Assembly (NCBI GenBank): GCA_022482625.1
Contig: JAKVOU010000001.1
Location: forward strand, 2,900,784-2,964,783
Direction of reading: 5' to 3'
Origin: Spirochaetia bacterium
GTDB taxonomy: Bacteria; Spirochaetota; Spirochaetia; Sphaerochaetales; Sphaerochaetaceae
DNA: 64,000 nt
The position numbers and the translations under genes are program-made. Positions 19,306 through 29,360 of this stretch are shown one piece after another. The notes under the pieces are model-generated. The model was not told the origin of the DNA. It ran no database searches and saw only the letters and a program-made list of their open reading frames with translations. The stretch's first letter is position 1. Each line of letters opens with the position of its first letter.

Positions 19306-20826
19306 TTATAGATGTTTCTTTTCTTTGATTGTTTTCAACAACTTGATGACATATCGGTATTCTTCCGAATGAGACGTAAATAACAGGATACTTAGAAAAG
19401 ATATTCCTAGGCCAATACTTCCATTAACTACAAAATGTAAGAAATAATTCCCGATTGTTATATTTTTTGTTACAAATAGCGAAAGTCCTAAAGAGAAAAC
19501 CATAATCAGAAAATAACGACAGTATAATAAGTAGTAATTATATAATGGCTTGTGGTATATGTACTTGTATGTTAAATATGGAACGCTGATGAATACAGAA
19601 ACTAGGGTGCTTATGATAGTCCCCAAGACCACGCCAGATACTCCTAAGACTTTTACAAGAGCAATGGAAGAAATCAAATTTACTGCAGATTCCCATAGAG
19701 GTACAAAACGGTCATTGTGATATATGCCTGCTGCATCTCTTCCGACACCGATGGAATTTCTCATTAAATGAATATATAACTCAAGCGACATAATTAAGAC
19801 TACATTCATGGAGAAAAGATTTTTTGATCCTGCAAAGAATTTCATAAAAGGTTGTACCGCACACGCATAGCAAGTTGTGAAAACAATAGCAATAATGAAG
19901 TTTACATAATAGATTTTTCTAAATACTTCATAGCTGCGTTCTGGTTGGTCTACCAAAAGATTTCCAAAGCTTGCAGTGGTAGCTCCTATGACTATCCCGG
20001 CGACATTCTGTAAACTTTTCGAAATTAATTTATAGTTATTGAATATGCCCGCAGTAGCAACGTTTATCATTGATGAAACAATGAGATTATCTGTACTAAG
20101 TACTAAAAACCTTCCTATTTTATGGAAGAACAAAGCTTTTATATTCACTATGATTGGAGTCTTTTCAGCTTTTCCTAAAGCTTGGATATGTTTGTCTTTT
20201 ATAAAAGGATATCTTCGATTAACTACTGCAACGATAAAGAGATATTCACTGAGGTGTACAATGACCCGAATTATTACATAATAGTAATAATTCCTTGTGG
20301 TAACGATACAAACAATTTGCAGTACATTCATCAAGACCAAGAATAGGAAATCAATTATGCCATTAACATAGTTTTTTTGATCTGCATATAGCAAAGAGCG
20401 TTTATAAGTAAAAAAATAAGAAATAACTGTATCACCTAAGTACAAGAAATAAATAAACTTAAGATTTATATCAATGGTTATATCTTTGAAAAAAAACTTT
20501 AAAAAAGGAAGAAGAAATATGCCAACAATTGCGATGATAATGCCAACTGTTTGATAGGCCGTTTTATAAAGATGCATCAAAGATTTGAGCTTTTCTTTAT
20601 TATTATTTGCCAAGGGCTCATATAAACTAAATACAATAGCAGTCCCAATCCCTAGTTCCGCAATGCTTAGCATTGAGATAATGTTATTCAATACACTGGA
20701 TACACCAGCATACTCTATTCCTAGGTATTTGATGAAGATCGATTGTGATACCAATCCAATCAAAATGGTTGCAGATTGCATCAACAGCCCTACAGCTGAA
20801 TTTTTTAGTGAGGCTTGTATTCTCAT
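19306..20826 (-). CDS. Wzx-type polysaccharide flippase
   Basis: A 506-residue integral membrane protein of the MOP/polysaccharide-transporter family with about 12 to 14 membrane segments. The N-terminal segment with GIEYAGVSSVLNNIISMLSI is typical of O-antigen and teichoic-acid flippases. It should move the lipid-linked repeat across the inner membrane. It lies in the minus-strand operon with glycosyltransferases and a Wzy-like polymerase. No clear ribosome site precedes the chosen ATG. Confidence 0.85.
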   Translation of the reverse strand: MRIQASLKNSAVGLLMQSATILIGLVSQSIFIKYLGIEYAGVSSVLNNIISMLSIAELGIGTAIVFSLYEPLANNNKEKLKSLMHLYKTAYQTVGIIIAIVGIFLLPFLKFFFKDITIDINLKFIYFLYLGDTVISYFFTYKRSLLYADQKNYVNGIIDFLFLVLMNVLQIVCIVTTRNYYYYVIIRVIVHLSEYLFIVAVVNRRYPFIKDKHIQALGKAEKTPIIVNIKALFFHKIGRFLVLSTDNLIVSSMINVATAGIFNNYKLISKSLQNVAGIVIGATTASFGNLLVDQPERSYEVFRKIYYVNFIIAIVFTTCYACAVQPFMKFFAGSKNLFSMNVVLIMSLELYIHLMRNSIGVGRDAAGIYHNDRFVPLWESAVNLISSIALVKVLGVSGVVLGTIISTLVSVFISVPYLTYKYIYHKPLYNYYLLYCRYFLIMVFSLGLSLFVTKNITIGNYFLHFVVNGSIGLGISFLSILLFTSHSEEYRYVIKLLKTIKEKKHL

Positions 20827-21000
20827 GTATAATTAAAAATGATTGCAGTTTTACGCATTTTGGGCATAAAGCAAAGGTTCAGAGTTGAAAAATATTTAAT
20901 TGCTATTAGTTTTTTTAGAAAATTCATTTGGTAAACTCTCCATCTGTTTTTGATAACATCTTATTATATATGAAGTTTCAAAATGAAATTAAATCCAATA

Positions 21001-21924
21001 TCATGTTTTTCCCTTATGTTTTATTGTCCTTGTGAATTTCATTAGCAGTTTTCCACTTCGTAGCATAAAGTAATCAAACGACGAAATTTGCAAATCGTTT
21101 TTAAGTTTTCTTGTCCCATAATTATTACCATCAGCTACAAAAACATATCGCTGCCATAATTTCAGCTTTCTGATATAGGATGGTTTGGTATATTCAATTT
21201 CTTTTTTTATATTTGACAAAACTCCCTGAGGATTATTTAGAAGCAATTTTTTCCAATTATGGCTTAATCCATCTTGTATATATTCACAGCGCATGATGCT
21301 TTCGTTGAAATATCGAAGTTTTTTATGCTCTTTATAAGACAATTCCGTCCAAGTTACACCTTCACTGATGAATTTTTCCCCTTCAAATTCAGGAAAGGGA
21401 TGTGCTTTGATAACATCAGTATAAAAAGCTTCTGCTTTATCTCCAGTTATGCCATATTTAAGATTATCTCTATAGTAACAATCCAATGAAAGGCCCTTGA
21501 ATGTTGTTCCTAGGGGAGTTCCATCTAAGGTACATCTGAGGCCTACGACTCCACAGAATTGATCTTTCTGAGTAGCTATGGTAGCTTCCCATTTTTTTAT
21601 TAATTCAATTGCGTTGTCAGTTAAATAATCGTCACTGTCCAGAATAAGAAAAAGTTCGCCTTGTGCCAACTTTACTCCACGATTGATTGCCCTATGTTTT
21701 CCTCCGTTAGGTACCTTTATATAACGTATAGGAAAAAGTGAACATTCGTTTTGCCAGTTTTGAACAAGATACTCTGTATTGTCTGTAGAACCATCATCAA
21801 CAATTAACCACTCAAAATCTTTTATTGTTTGTCGACATAGACTCTTATACGCATCAGAGAGGCGATATCCCCGATTAAATGTCGATGTAAATACTGTTAC
21901 CTTATAATGCTCATTTTTTTCCAA
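21001..21924 (-). CDS. Glycosyltransferase family 2
   Basis: Inverting GT-A enzyme of 307 residues. The nucleotide-binding stretch FEWLIVDDGSTDNTE and the DxD-containing LILDSDDYLTDNA are diagnostic, and TSTFNRGYRLSDAYKSL opens the domain. It appears to start with TTG at 21924 behind AAGGG. It is part of the minus-strand repeat-unit operon. Confidence 0.9.
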   Translation of the reverse strand: MEKNEHYKVTVFTSTFNRGYRLSDAYKSLCRQTIKDFEWLIVDDGSTDNTEYLVQNWQNECSLFPIRYIKVPNGGKHRAINRGVKLAQGELFLILDSDDYLTDNAIELIKKWEATIATQKDQFCGVVGLRCTLDGTPLGTTFKGLSLDCYYRDNLKYGITGDKAEAFYTDVIKAHPFPEFEGEKFISEGVTWTELSYKEHKKLRYFNESIMRCEYIQDGLSHNWKKLLLNNPQGVLSNIKKEIEYTKPSYIRKLKLWQRYVFVADGNNYGTRKLKNDLQISSFDYFMLRSGKLLMKFTRTIKHKGKT

Positions 21925-22005
21925 TTTTTAAACCCTTAGGAGGATATTTTGAGTTTAGCATACCACCAATTGATTTAGATTTGAATTGGATTTAGTAATT
22001 TTTTC

Positions 22006-23370
22006 TTAATTCTTTTTTTTCAAAAGATCAGTCTCTGGATGTTTTTTCGATAAGTTATATTCACATATAAGGATACATATCGGAAAAAGCATCAGTACGT
22101 CGTTTGGCAATAAAAACTGAGTAGTCTGAGCACACAAGACAATGGTAATAAATGGCAATGAATATGGAACATTTATTTTGATTTTATCTTTGATCATTAC
22201 ACCGATAGGTTTAAATAATGCATAGAGAAAGAACGCTCCACCAAAAAGGCCATAACAGAAGAAAAGCTGTTGTACCATATTGTGCATTGAATTAAGAAAA
22301 TTACCACGCATTTGATAATAGGGCAGCGCTCCTGTACCAAATAACAATATATTGATATGTGATAATTGATATTGTAAATAATTTTTAAAAATATCTGTTC
22401 TTCCTGATCCTGTCAGTAAGTTTTTATTTATAACAAATCGTTTGAGGACAGTATGTCCCAGTTCTGTATTTGCAAAGATAATGGATAAGATGCTGGTACC
22501 AATGACGATTCCAACTGCAAGTTTCCAATGCTGTTTGTTACAAATATGCAAGAACATAATAAAAGTTGCCAGAACAGCAACAACAACAAAAGTCCTGCTT
22601 ACTGACAGTAGTCCTCCTAGTAAAACTACAAGTAAGCCGATAAGATAAAGTGTTCGATTAATACTCCATGGTAATTTAGTTTCTTTATAATCTTGATACA
22701 ATAGAATGATAAAACAACTGAAAGCAATGCCTGTGTAATAGCTGATTCCATTTGGATTTACTGTAAACATCATGATATCATGAGTATGTGGAATAAATTG
22801 TGTTGTTGGGCCCAATCGATTTCCTGTCAACATCTTGGTCAAGCCTGTATGTAAAAATGTTACTAAGCTTATAATAAATATTAAATAGACTACTCCGATA
22901 CTAGACCAAAGGCACATTTTTTTTATGCTAATATTTGACATATCTGTATATAACAGAAAGAAAACAAGAAAAATACGAGTACAATAAGATACGGTATCAA
23001 TCAAATGTATGGAATAAGGACTTATTATACTAAGTATAATTTCATATCCAATAATAATTACAGGGAAAATAATCTGTTCCTTATGAATTTGAGGAACTTT
23101 TAGAAACAATGCTATAAGAGCCAATAAAAAGATATAATTACCCGGTATACCTTCTTTTAAAGGTATTAGAAAGCAGAGAAAATATATTATTTGTTCATAA
23201 TTAAAAAAATAAAATCCAATTGCTGCTATCGTAACTAATAAGAACTTATTTACCGGGAGTATCTGGCAATCTCTTATAGTTCCTAATACCATAAATAAAA
23301 ATGGGAAGGCCAATAGCCATATTTTTGTTGTTTTATTTTTTTCTTGTTCGTTTGCAGGAATTATTTCCAT
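22006..23370 (-). CDS. O-antigen polymerase-like (Wzy) membrane protein
   Basis: A 454-residue protein with about 11 to 12 membrane segments and one large loop containing GSGRTDIFKNY, as in Wzy polymerases and WaaL ligases. It probably polymerises flipped repeat units. The ATG at 23370 follows AAGGA, so the upstream in-frame TTG at 23394 is not used. It is the first gene of the minus-strand operon and faces the plus-strand operon across 310 bp. Confidence 0.8.
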   Translation of the reverse strand: MEIIPANEQEKNKTTKIWLLAFPFLFMVLGTIRDCQILPVNKFLLVTIAAIGFYFFNYEQIIYFLCFLIPLKEGIPGNYIFLLALIALFLKVPQIHKEQIIFPVIIIGYEIILSIISPYSIHLIDTVSYCTRIFLVFFLLYTDMSNISIKKMCLWSSIGVVYLIFIISLVTFLHTGLTKMLTGNRLGPTTQFIPHTHDIMMFTVNPNGISYYTGIAFSCFIILLYQDYKETKLPWSINRTLYLIGLLVVLLGGLLSVSRTFVVVAVLATFIMFLHICNKQHWKLAVGIVIGTSILSIIFANTELGHTVLKRFVINKNLLTGSGRTDIFKNYLQYQLSHINILLFGTGALPYYQMRGNFLNSMHNMVQQLFFCYGLFGGAFFLYALFKPIGVMIKDKIKINVPYSLPFITIVLCAQTTQFLLPNDVLMLFPICILICEYNLSKKHPETDLLKKKN

Positions 23371-23680
23371 GATTTTTCCTTGTTTTCTAGTCAAAATATT
23401 TATAAATTAAAAATGAATATAAAGGTAACGGATAAAGATACCATCTTACAATAAGATTTATCAAGTATCATGTTATAAGTTTAGGCATATATAATTGAGG
23501 GTCCTTATATTTTGTTAATGTTTATAAAATGAGGACGAAATTCTGTTGATAAGTCACTACGCAATTTCAGTTTGCCTTTTACAGGGTATTTGTAGTATAG
23601 CTATAGGAGCTGTTTCTATGAAATGCTATATGCTGAGAACAGCATTGCTTGGTACTTCCCGTCAATGAAGGAGACAAAGT
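23371..23680. promoter_or_regulatory. Divergent intergenic region between two polysaccharide operons
   Basis: About 310 AT-rich bases from which both polysaccharide operons are read outward. For the plus strand a weak promoter may be TTGCCT (23572-23577) and TATAGC (23596-23601), 18 bp apart. No strong palindrome or JUMPstart/ops-type element was recognised. Confidence 0.35.
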
Positions 23681-24649
23681 GTGAAGAATGGTATATTTGT
23701 CATTTCCCTTGATTTCGAAATGCTCTGGGGCATGCGGGACCATGTGGATATTGAGGCTGCCCGACTACGCAATATACAGCAAGTACCGGAAGTGATAACT
23801 AAATTGCTCAAATTGTTTGAAACATATCATATCCATGCTACATGGGCGACTGTAGGAATGCTGATGGCTGAAAATACAGACAAATTACACAATTATCTTC
23901 CCACGCAGCAACCTACCTATGAAAACCAAAAATTCAATAGCTATACATATCTTGAAGAAGTAAATAATTATAGCCAGTACTATTTCCCTAAAGGAATTCT
24001 TGAGACAATACACAATACGCCAGGACAAGAAATAGCATCCCATACGTTTTCCCATTTTTATTGTTGTGAAGCAGGCCAGACTGAAGAACAATTCAAAGCT
24101 GACCTTGCTCAGGCTGTTGCAGTAGCAGAAGGAAAAGGATATGGACATCATTCTCTGGTACTACCACGAAATCAAGTCAATATATCTTATCTTTCTGCTA
24201 TGCAGGATGCAGGTTTTACATCTTTTAGAGGCTGTTGTGATGGTTGGGCATATGATGCCAGTCAGAATAGGAACAATCTTGCAAGGGCCATCAAACTTAT
24301 TGATACCTATTTCCCTTTGACAGGAAACCATACATATGCGTCTTTGGAGCAAAAAGAAGGATATCCTGTAAATCTGAAGGCAAGTTGGTTCTTCAGGATG
24401 TATTCCCGGAAATTAAAATGTTTTGAAGGCCTGAAGATAAGAAGGATAAAACGCCAGATGCTTCATGCAGCCCGCCATGGAGAAATATTTCATTTGTGGT
24501 GGCATCCTCACAACGTAGCTGTACACCCAGAGGAAAGCCTTCGGCTTATCGAAGCTATCCTTTCCTATTACGAAGTACTCAATACTTCCTATGGTTTCAC
24601 AAGTCTTAATATGGAAGAAACTACAGAGATGTTTTTAATGAAAACGTAA
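23681..24649 (+). CDS. Polysaccharide deacetylase family protein
   Basis: A 322-residue NodB-homology protein. FVISLDFEMLWGMRDH carries the first acidic motif, ATWATVGMLM the strand after it and EIASHTFSHFYC the His-x3-His metal site; WWHPHNVAVHPEE resembles the last motif. The GTG start at 23681 is supported by AAGGAG 7 nt upstream. No signal peptide. This is the second deacetylase-like gene in the locus and opens the plus-strand operon. Confidence 0.82.
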   Translation: MKNGIFVISLDFEMLWGMRDHVDIEAARLRNIQQVPEVITKLLKLFETYHIHATWATVGMLMAENTDKLHNYLPTQQPTYENQKFNSYTYLEEVNNYSQYYFPKGILETIHNTPGQEIASHTFSHFYCCEAGQTEEQFKADLAQAVAVAEGKGYGHHSLVLPRNQVNISYLSAMQDAGFTSFRGCCDGWAYDASQNRNNLARAIKLIDTYFPLTGNHTYASLEQKEGYPVNLKASWFFRMYSRKLKCFEGLKIRRIKRQMLHAARHGEIFHLWWHPHNVAVHPEESLRLIEAILSYYEVLNTSYGFTSLNMEETTEMFLMKT

Positions 24650-24808
24650 CATTTTTCTTACAAGAATGTTAAAGATGATGGTTGATGGTAGCGGGAAACC
24701 GCTTTGTTGGGAAAAATATTTCCTAGATAGACAGTCTCGCTCAATTGATGTACTATTTTTCCCGTTGCTTAAAATTTATGGAATGTTATTCCTGTTTCAG
24801 GATTATAT

Positions 24809-25495
24809 ATGTATAGAAAGTTTATCAAACGTTTATTCGATTTGCTGCTGTCAGGAATAGCAATTGTTATATTTTCACCCCTACTAGTAATTATTTGGCT
24901 GACTGTTAGGATTCGCCTGGGATATCCTGCTGTTTTTACGCAGAGTCGCTTTGGCAAGCACATGAAGATTGTCAATTATCATAAGTTCAGGTCAATGACG
25001 AATGTCCGTGATGCTGAAGGACGTCTTTTACCCGACGAACAACGGCTGACCCATTTCGGGAAAATGCTCAGGGCTACCAGTCTTGATGAACTGCCCCAGC
25101 TTTTCGATATCTTTGCTGGCAGAATGAGCATTGTGGGACCTAGACCACAGTCGATACCGAACATCCTGTTCATGAGTCCTGAACAGCAAAAGCGACAGGA
25201 TGTTACTCCTGGATTGACAGGTTTAGCCCAAGTCAATGGCCGAAATGCAATAGACTGGGAACAACGTATTGCATATGATCTGCAGTACATAGATCACATT
25301 ACCTTTCTTGGAGACTGCAGGATCATATTCAAAACCGTTGCATGTGTCTTTGGTCAGAAGGATATCAACCAGGGTGATTCCATGACTTATGAGACTATGG
25401 GAGAATTCCTTGTCAGGCGAGGAAAACTTTCAAAGGAAGCATATGAAGAAAAATCCAAAGAGATTGCCATTGCATATGCGAATTATCACTTATGA
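24809..25495 (+). CDS. Initiating sugar-phosphate transferase (PglC/WcaJ-type)
   Basis: Transfers a sugar-1-phosphate from a nucleotide sugar to undecaprenyl phosphate, the first step of repeat-unit assembly. It is 228 residues, the short monotopic PglC-like form. One N-terminal hydrophobic segment (about residues 10-32) precedes the catalytic domain with KFRSMTN, LRATSLDELPQL, GRMSIVGPRPQ and TPGLTGLAQVNGRN. AGGA precedes the ATG. Its stop overlaps the start of the next gene (ATGA), so the two are coupled. Confidence 0.92.
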   Translation: MYRKFIKRLFDLLLSGIAIVIFSPLLVIIWLTVRIRLGYPAVFTQSRFGKHMKIVNYHKFRSMTNVRDAEGRLLPDEQRLTHFGKMLRATSLDELPQLFDIFAGRMSIVGPRPQSIPNILFMSPEQQKRQDVTPGLTGLAQVNGRNAIDWEQRIAYDLQYIDHITFLGDCRIIFKTVACVFGQKDINQGDSMTYETMGEFLVRRGKLSKEAYEEKSKEIAIAYANYHL

Positions 25496-26964
25496 GTAAC
25501 CAAGATCCTGCGGTAATTTCAATCAGCAAGTTGACTCTATTCAAAGGTTTTTACATCCTTGCATCACTTTTCTTTACTCTTTCCTATGTGTTTGACAATA
25601 CATCCGGTATATCCAAGACAGTCTTTATGGCTATCTATTACCCACTTATGATTCTTCTTTTTGCAGGGAGCATCTACTTCCTTGCAAAAGACTATCGTAC
25701 CAACGAACATAATTTCACTACAAATAGATTCTTTCCTGTGCTGGTTGCCTTTTTTGCGTATTGCATCATTTCGACGTTTGTCAATGGAAATGCCTTTGTT
25801 TTCTATAATAACTGGATGTTTCCTGTCCATTCCGCATTGTTTCTTTTCCTCTGCATGATTTCGGAGGGCAGTGAAGAACAAGACCTTCACTCATGGAATC
25901 AGGTGGGGTACCTTTTTATATTTCTTATTGATTTTCTAGTCCTTGGTTCTTTGGCAACATATATACTGCGTCGTTCTTTCCTGTATGATTCCCTGTCATT
26001 TGACATGCAAGCTTTTCTCAACGTCAGTGCCGGGCCTGGGCGTAGGTTATATGGCATAGTAGGGAATGCAAATTCACTTGCATATTCAATTCTCTATTGT
26101 ATTTTTCTTGTTCCTCCCCTTATGTTTTTCTCCCGAAACAAGGCAGATAAGGGATTTTTGATTTCTACAGTAGTACTGAGCGTGTACTGTGCAATACTTG
26201 CAGGAGCCAGAGGAGCCTTGCTTATCGGAATTGTCTGTGCTTTGGCTTTAGCTTGCTTTGTTTTCCAGCAAATAAAAAAAGATGATACCAAGAGAAGGCA
26301 GTTTTTCCTTATTTTGGGCATATTTGTCTTTGTCTGCATACTTATCCTTCTATTTTTCTTCCTTTCTCAATCAAGTGTAGCTGTCAAGTCGAGAGAGTAT
26401 TTTTTCCATCGTATCCTAAGGCTAGGAAACATCAAGACAGGAGATGACAGGTTGGATCTTTGGCGTATATCAACGCAGATGTTGACTCCCCGTAACATCT
26501 GGTTCGGTATTTCTGATACAAGACTTTATCAGCATTTCTTGTCGATAGGATCTGACCTTGCATATTATCTTGTGAACAACGAAGGTCGGTTACACAACTA
26601 TTACCTTATTGTCTTGGTTACCTTTGGTCTACCGGCATTCATCATGTTTGTTGCTCTGATCGGTGCTACGTTCAGAAGTTGGTTCCTGCAGAGAAAGGAC
26701 TTCTCAAAACAACAGGAAATCTTTCTTGCTTTACTTATGATTCAGTTTTTTGCTATTGTACTCAGTGGCTTCTTAGAGCAACTTATGCTCAATACAGGGA
26801 CAGCAGTCTCATTGCCGACATGCTTTGTGTGGGGAACACTGTTCAGCTTCTTTGGAAGAACCGAATCAAAAAGCTTGTCTAACAAAGGAATATTTACTAC
26901 TCTATTTCTTATGTCTGGAAAAACCCGAGGGATTCATGAAGAAAATTGCTTTGATTTCGAATAA
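25492..26964 (+). CDS. O-antigen ligase/polymerase-like membrane protein
   Basis: A 490-residue protein with about 12 membrane segments of the Wzy/WaaL superfamily. The periplasmic loop contains GDDRLDLWRIS followed by NNEGRLHNYYL, a layout typical of the O-antigen_lig domain. It overlaps the upstream sugar transferase by ATGA. It is the second polymerase/ligase-like gene of the locus; whether it polymerises or ligates cannot be told from sequence. Confidence 0.8.
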   Translation: MSNQDPAVISISKLTLFKGFYILASLFFTLSYVFDNTSGISKTVFMAIYYPLMILLFAGSIYFLAKDYRTNEHNFTTNRFFPVLVAFFAYCIISTFVNGNAFVFYNNWMFPVHSALFLFLCMISEGSEEQDLHSWNQVGYLFIFLIDFLVLGSLATYILRRSFLYDSLSFDMQAFLNVSAGPGRRLYGIVGNANSLAYSILYCIFLVPPLMFFSRNKADKGFLISTVVLSVYCAILAGARGALLIGIVCALALACFVFQQIKKDDTKRRQFFLILGIFVFVCILILLFFFLSQSSVAVKSREYFFHRILRLGNIKTGDDRLDLWRISTQMLTPRNIWFGISDTRLYQHFLSIGSDLAYYLVNNEGRLHNYYLIVLVTFGLPAFIMFVALIGATFRSWFLQRKDFSKQQEIFLALLMIQFFAIVLSGFLEQLMLNTGTAVSLPTCFVWGTLFSFFGRTESKSLSNKGIFTTLFLMSGKTRGIHEENCFDFE

Positions 26965-28033
26965 TGACAATATTGTATTTTATTTCAGAAGGGAAATAAT
27001 TCTGTCCTTCTTGAAGAAAGGATGCCATGTCTGTCTTATTACTCCTGTCCATGGGCATTTGTCTAGCTTTGAGACATATCCTGAAGTCGAAATAATTCCT
27101 ATCGAGTTGGAACGGCGGGGTACAAATCCTTCAAAAGATCTGAGATTCTATCATTCTTTGTTGGCAATTCTGAAACATGTAAGGCCCGATGTCGTCTTTT
27201 CCTATACTATCAAACCCAATGTCTACGGCTCCATGGCCTGCCGACGTCTGCATATTCCTTGCTTTCCTAATATAACAGGCCTAGGGGATGCAATGGAAAA
27301 TTCAGGTCTTGTCAGGACTGTAGCCTTGCGTCTATCCCGACATGCCTATAAACATTGTGCCGGTGTGTTCATGCAGAATGAGGCAAATAGAAGTTTCTTT
27401 GTCGGCAACAAGGTAGTCAGGGAAAAACAAATACGGATGATTCCGGGATCAGGAGTAAACCTGGAACGTTTTTCCTACCAGGCTTATCCATCTGAAGCAA
27501 ATGGTATACGTATTATTTTTGTAGGACGGTTACTTAAAGACAAGGGTTTGTTTGAATTTCTTGAGGCAACAAGAGCTTTTGCAAGTAGGAAAGATGTCAA
27601 ATTTTTCATTGCCGGCTCTGCTGCTGATTCTGACTATGATATTCCTCAGTTGCTTAAGAGTTACCGGGTAACGTATCTCGGACTGCTTTCCAAACCTGAA
27701 CTGATGTACAGGAATTATCATGTAATTGTACTTCCATCATACCATGAAGGAATGTCCAATGTATTGCTTGAAGCATCTGCAACCGGTCGTCCTGTAATTA
27801 CGACGACTGTACCTGGATGCCGTGAAACGTTTGACGAAGGAGTGTCCGGTATCGGCTGTGAACCAAGGAATACTGCATCTTTGGTCGATGCATTACGCCG
27901 TTTCCTGGCACTTTCGGAAATACAGCATGCCCAGATGGGTATTGCAGGAAGAAAAAAAATGGAGCAACAGTTCTCACGGGAGCTTGTTGTCCAGGCATAC
28001 CAGAAGGCTGTGGCCGAGGTGGTGGGGGAGTGA
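26936..28033 (+). CDS. Glycosyltransferase family 4 (PglA/CapM-like)
   Basis: GT-B enzyme of 365 residues. KKIALISNNDNIVFYFRRE and FSYTIKPNVYGSMACRR resemble the subgroup adding the second sugar after a PglC-type transferase. The donor domain has FVGRLLKDKGLFEFLEA and LPSYHEGMSNVLLEASATG. The ATG at 26936 overlaps the end of the upstream gene by 29 bp and follows CGAGGG. Its acceptor is probably the lipid-linked monosaccharide made by the transferase two genes upstream. Confidence 0.88.
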   Translation: MKKIALISNNDNIVFYFRREIILSFLKKGCHVCLITPVHGHLSSFETYPEVEIIPIELERRGTNPSKDLRFYHSLLAILKHVRPDVVFSYTIKPNVYGSMACRRLHIPCFPNITGLGDAMENSGLVRTVALRLSRHAYKHCAGVFMQNEANRSFFVGNKVVREKQIRMIPGSGVNLERFSYQAYPSEANGIRIIFVGRLLKDKGLFEFLEATRAFASRKDVKFFIAGSAADSDYDIPQLLKSYRVTYLGLLSKPELMYRNYHVIVLPSYHEGMSNVLLEASATGRPVITTTVPGCRETFDEGVSGIGCEPRNTASLVDALRRFLALSEIQHAQMGIAGRKKMEQQFSRELVVQAYQKAVAEVVGE

Positions 28034-28037
28034 AGAA

Positions 28038-29357
28038 GTGGTTACATTTCAAGATATAATTGATAGGAAGGCAAAGATTGCTGTAATTGGCCTAGGCTAT
28101 GTTGGGATGCCTATTGCCGTAGCTTTTGCCAAACAGGTTTCTGTTATCGGATTTGATACCAACTGCGACAAGATCAAACAATACAAAGAAGGAAAGGATC
28201 CGACAAATGAAGTCGGCGATGAAGCAATCAAGCAAACCAGCGTCGAATTTTCTTGTAATCCTGCCAGACTTAAGGAAGCCTTGTTCCATATTGTTGCTGT
28301 ACCTACCCCGGTACATGCAGACCACAGTCCTGATCTTACGCCGGTAAAGGAAGCAAGCAAGTTGCTTGGCCAGAATCTTTCAAAAGGTTCCGTGGTGGTC
28401 TATGAATCCACGGTATATCCTGGTGTCACTGAAGATGTCTGCATGCCGATCCTTGAAAAAGAATCAGGACTCAGGTGTGGGATTGACTTCAAGGTAGGAT
28501 ATTCTCCTGAGAGAATAAATCCAGGAGACAAGGTCCATCGGCTGGCTACCATAACCAAAGTCGTTTCTGGAATGGATGCCGAAGCGCTTGATTTGATTGC
28601 AGATGTGTATGGTTTGGTTGTAAAAGCCGGCATCTTCAAGGCTGAGTCGATAAAAGTTGCAGAAGCAGCCAAAGTAATAGAGAACTCACAGAGAGATATC
28701 AATATCGCTTTCATGAATGAACTGTCCATGATTTTCAATACCATGGGAATAGATACAAAGGCAGTCCTTGATGCAGCCAAGACAAAATGGAATTTCCTGC
28801 AATTCAATCCAGGACTTGTCGGTGGCCATTGCATCGGTGTAGATCCCTATTATCTTACCTACAAGGCAGAGCAGATGGGTTATCATTCACAGATTATACT
28901 TTCGGGTCGTAGGATCAACGACGACATGGGAAAATATGTTGCAGAGAATGCCATTAAGAAACTTATCAGCGTAGGGAAAGGTGTGCGAGAGGCAAAAGTT
29001 GCAATCTTGGGATTTGCTTTCAAGGAAAATTGCCCTGATATCCGCAATACCAAAGTCATTGACATCATAAAGGAACTTAAGGAATATGGAATTGATCCGA
29101 TTATTTATGATCCCCAGGCTGATTCTGGAGAAGCAAAGAAACTCTACGGAGTAGAATTCGTATCATTTGCAGAGGTGAAGGATATGGATATTGTCATCAT
29201 TGCTGTGGCACATCAACAGTTTATCGAACTGTCGATGAAGCAATTGGATGACCTGTTCGCCAATGAGCCGATAGGACAGAAAGTCATAATTGACGTGAAG
29301 GGTATTCTTGATCGTAAGCAATATGAGAATGCCGGATACTGCTACTGGAGATTATAG
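28038..29357 (+). CDS. UDP-N-acetylhexosamine 6-dehydrogenase (TviB/WbpO-like)
   Basis: Nucleotide-sugar dehydrogenase of 439 residues that makes a UDP-HexNAc uronic acid. GLGYVGMPIAVAFAKQ opens the NAD fold. The catalytic cysteine is C265 in GGHCIGVDPYYL, and FKENCPDIRNTKV lies in the C-terminal domain; both suit the Vi-antigen TviB/WbpO branch. The GTG at 28038 follows GGGGGAG and the preceding gene stop by 4 nt. An epimerase gene follows after 3 nt, as in tviB-tviC pairs. Confidence 0.88.
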   Translation: MVTFQDIIDRKAKIAVIGLGYVGMPIAVAFAKQVSVIGFDTNCDKIKQYKEGKDPTNEVGDEAIKQTSVEFSCNPARLKEALFHIVAVPTPVHADHSPDLTPVKEASKLLGQNLSKGSVVVYESTVYPGVTEDVCMPILEKESGLRCGIDFKVGYSPERINPGDKVHRLATITKVVSGMDAEALDLIADVYGLVVKAGIFKAESIKVAEAAKVIENSQRDINIAFMNELSMIFNTMGIDTKAVLDAAKTKWNFLQFNPGLVGGHCIGVDPYYLTYKAEQMGYHSQIILSGRRINDDMGKYVAENAIKKLISVGKGVREAKVAILGFAFKENCPDIRNTKVIDIIKELKEYGIDPIIYDPQADSGEAKKLYGVEFVSFAEVKDMDIVIIAVAHQQFIELSMKQLDDLFANEPIGQKVIIDVKGILDRKQYENAGYCYWRL

Positions 29358-29360
29358 ATC

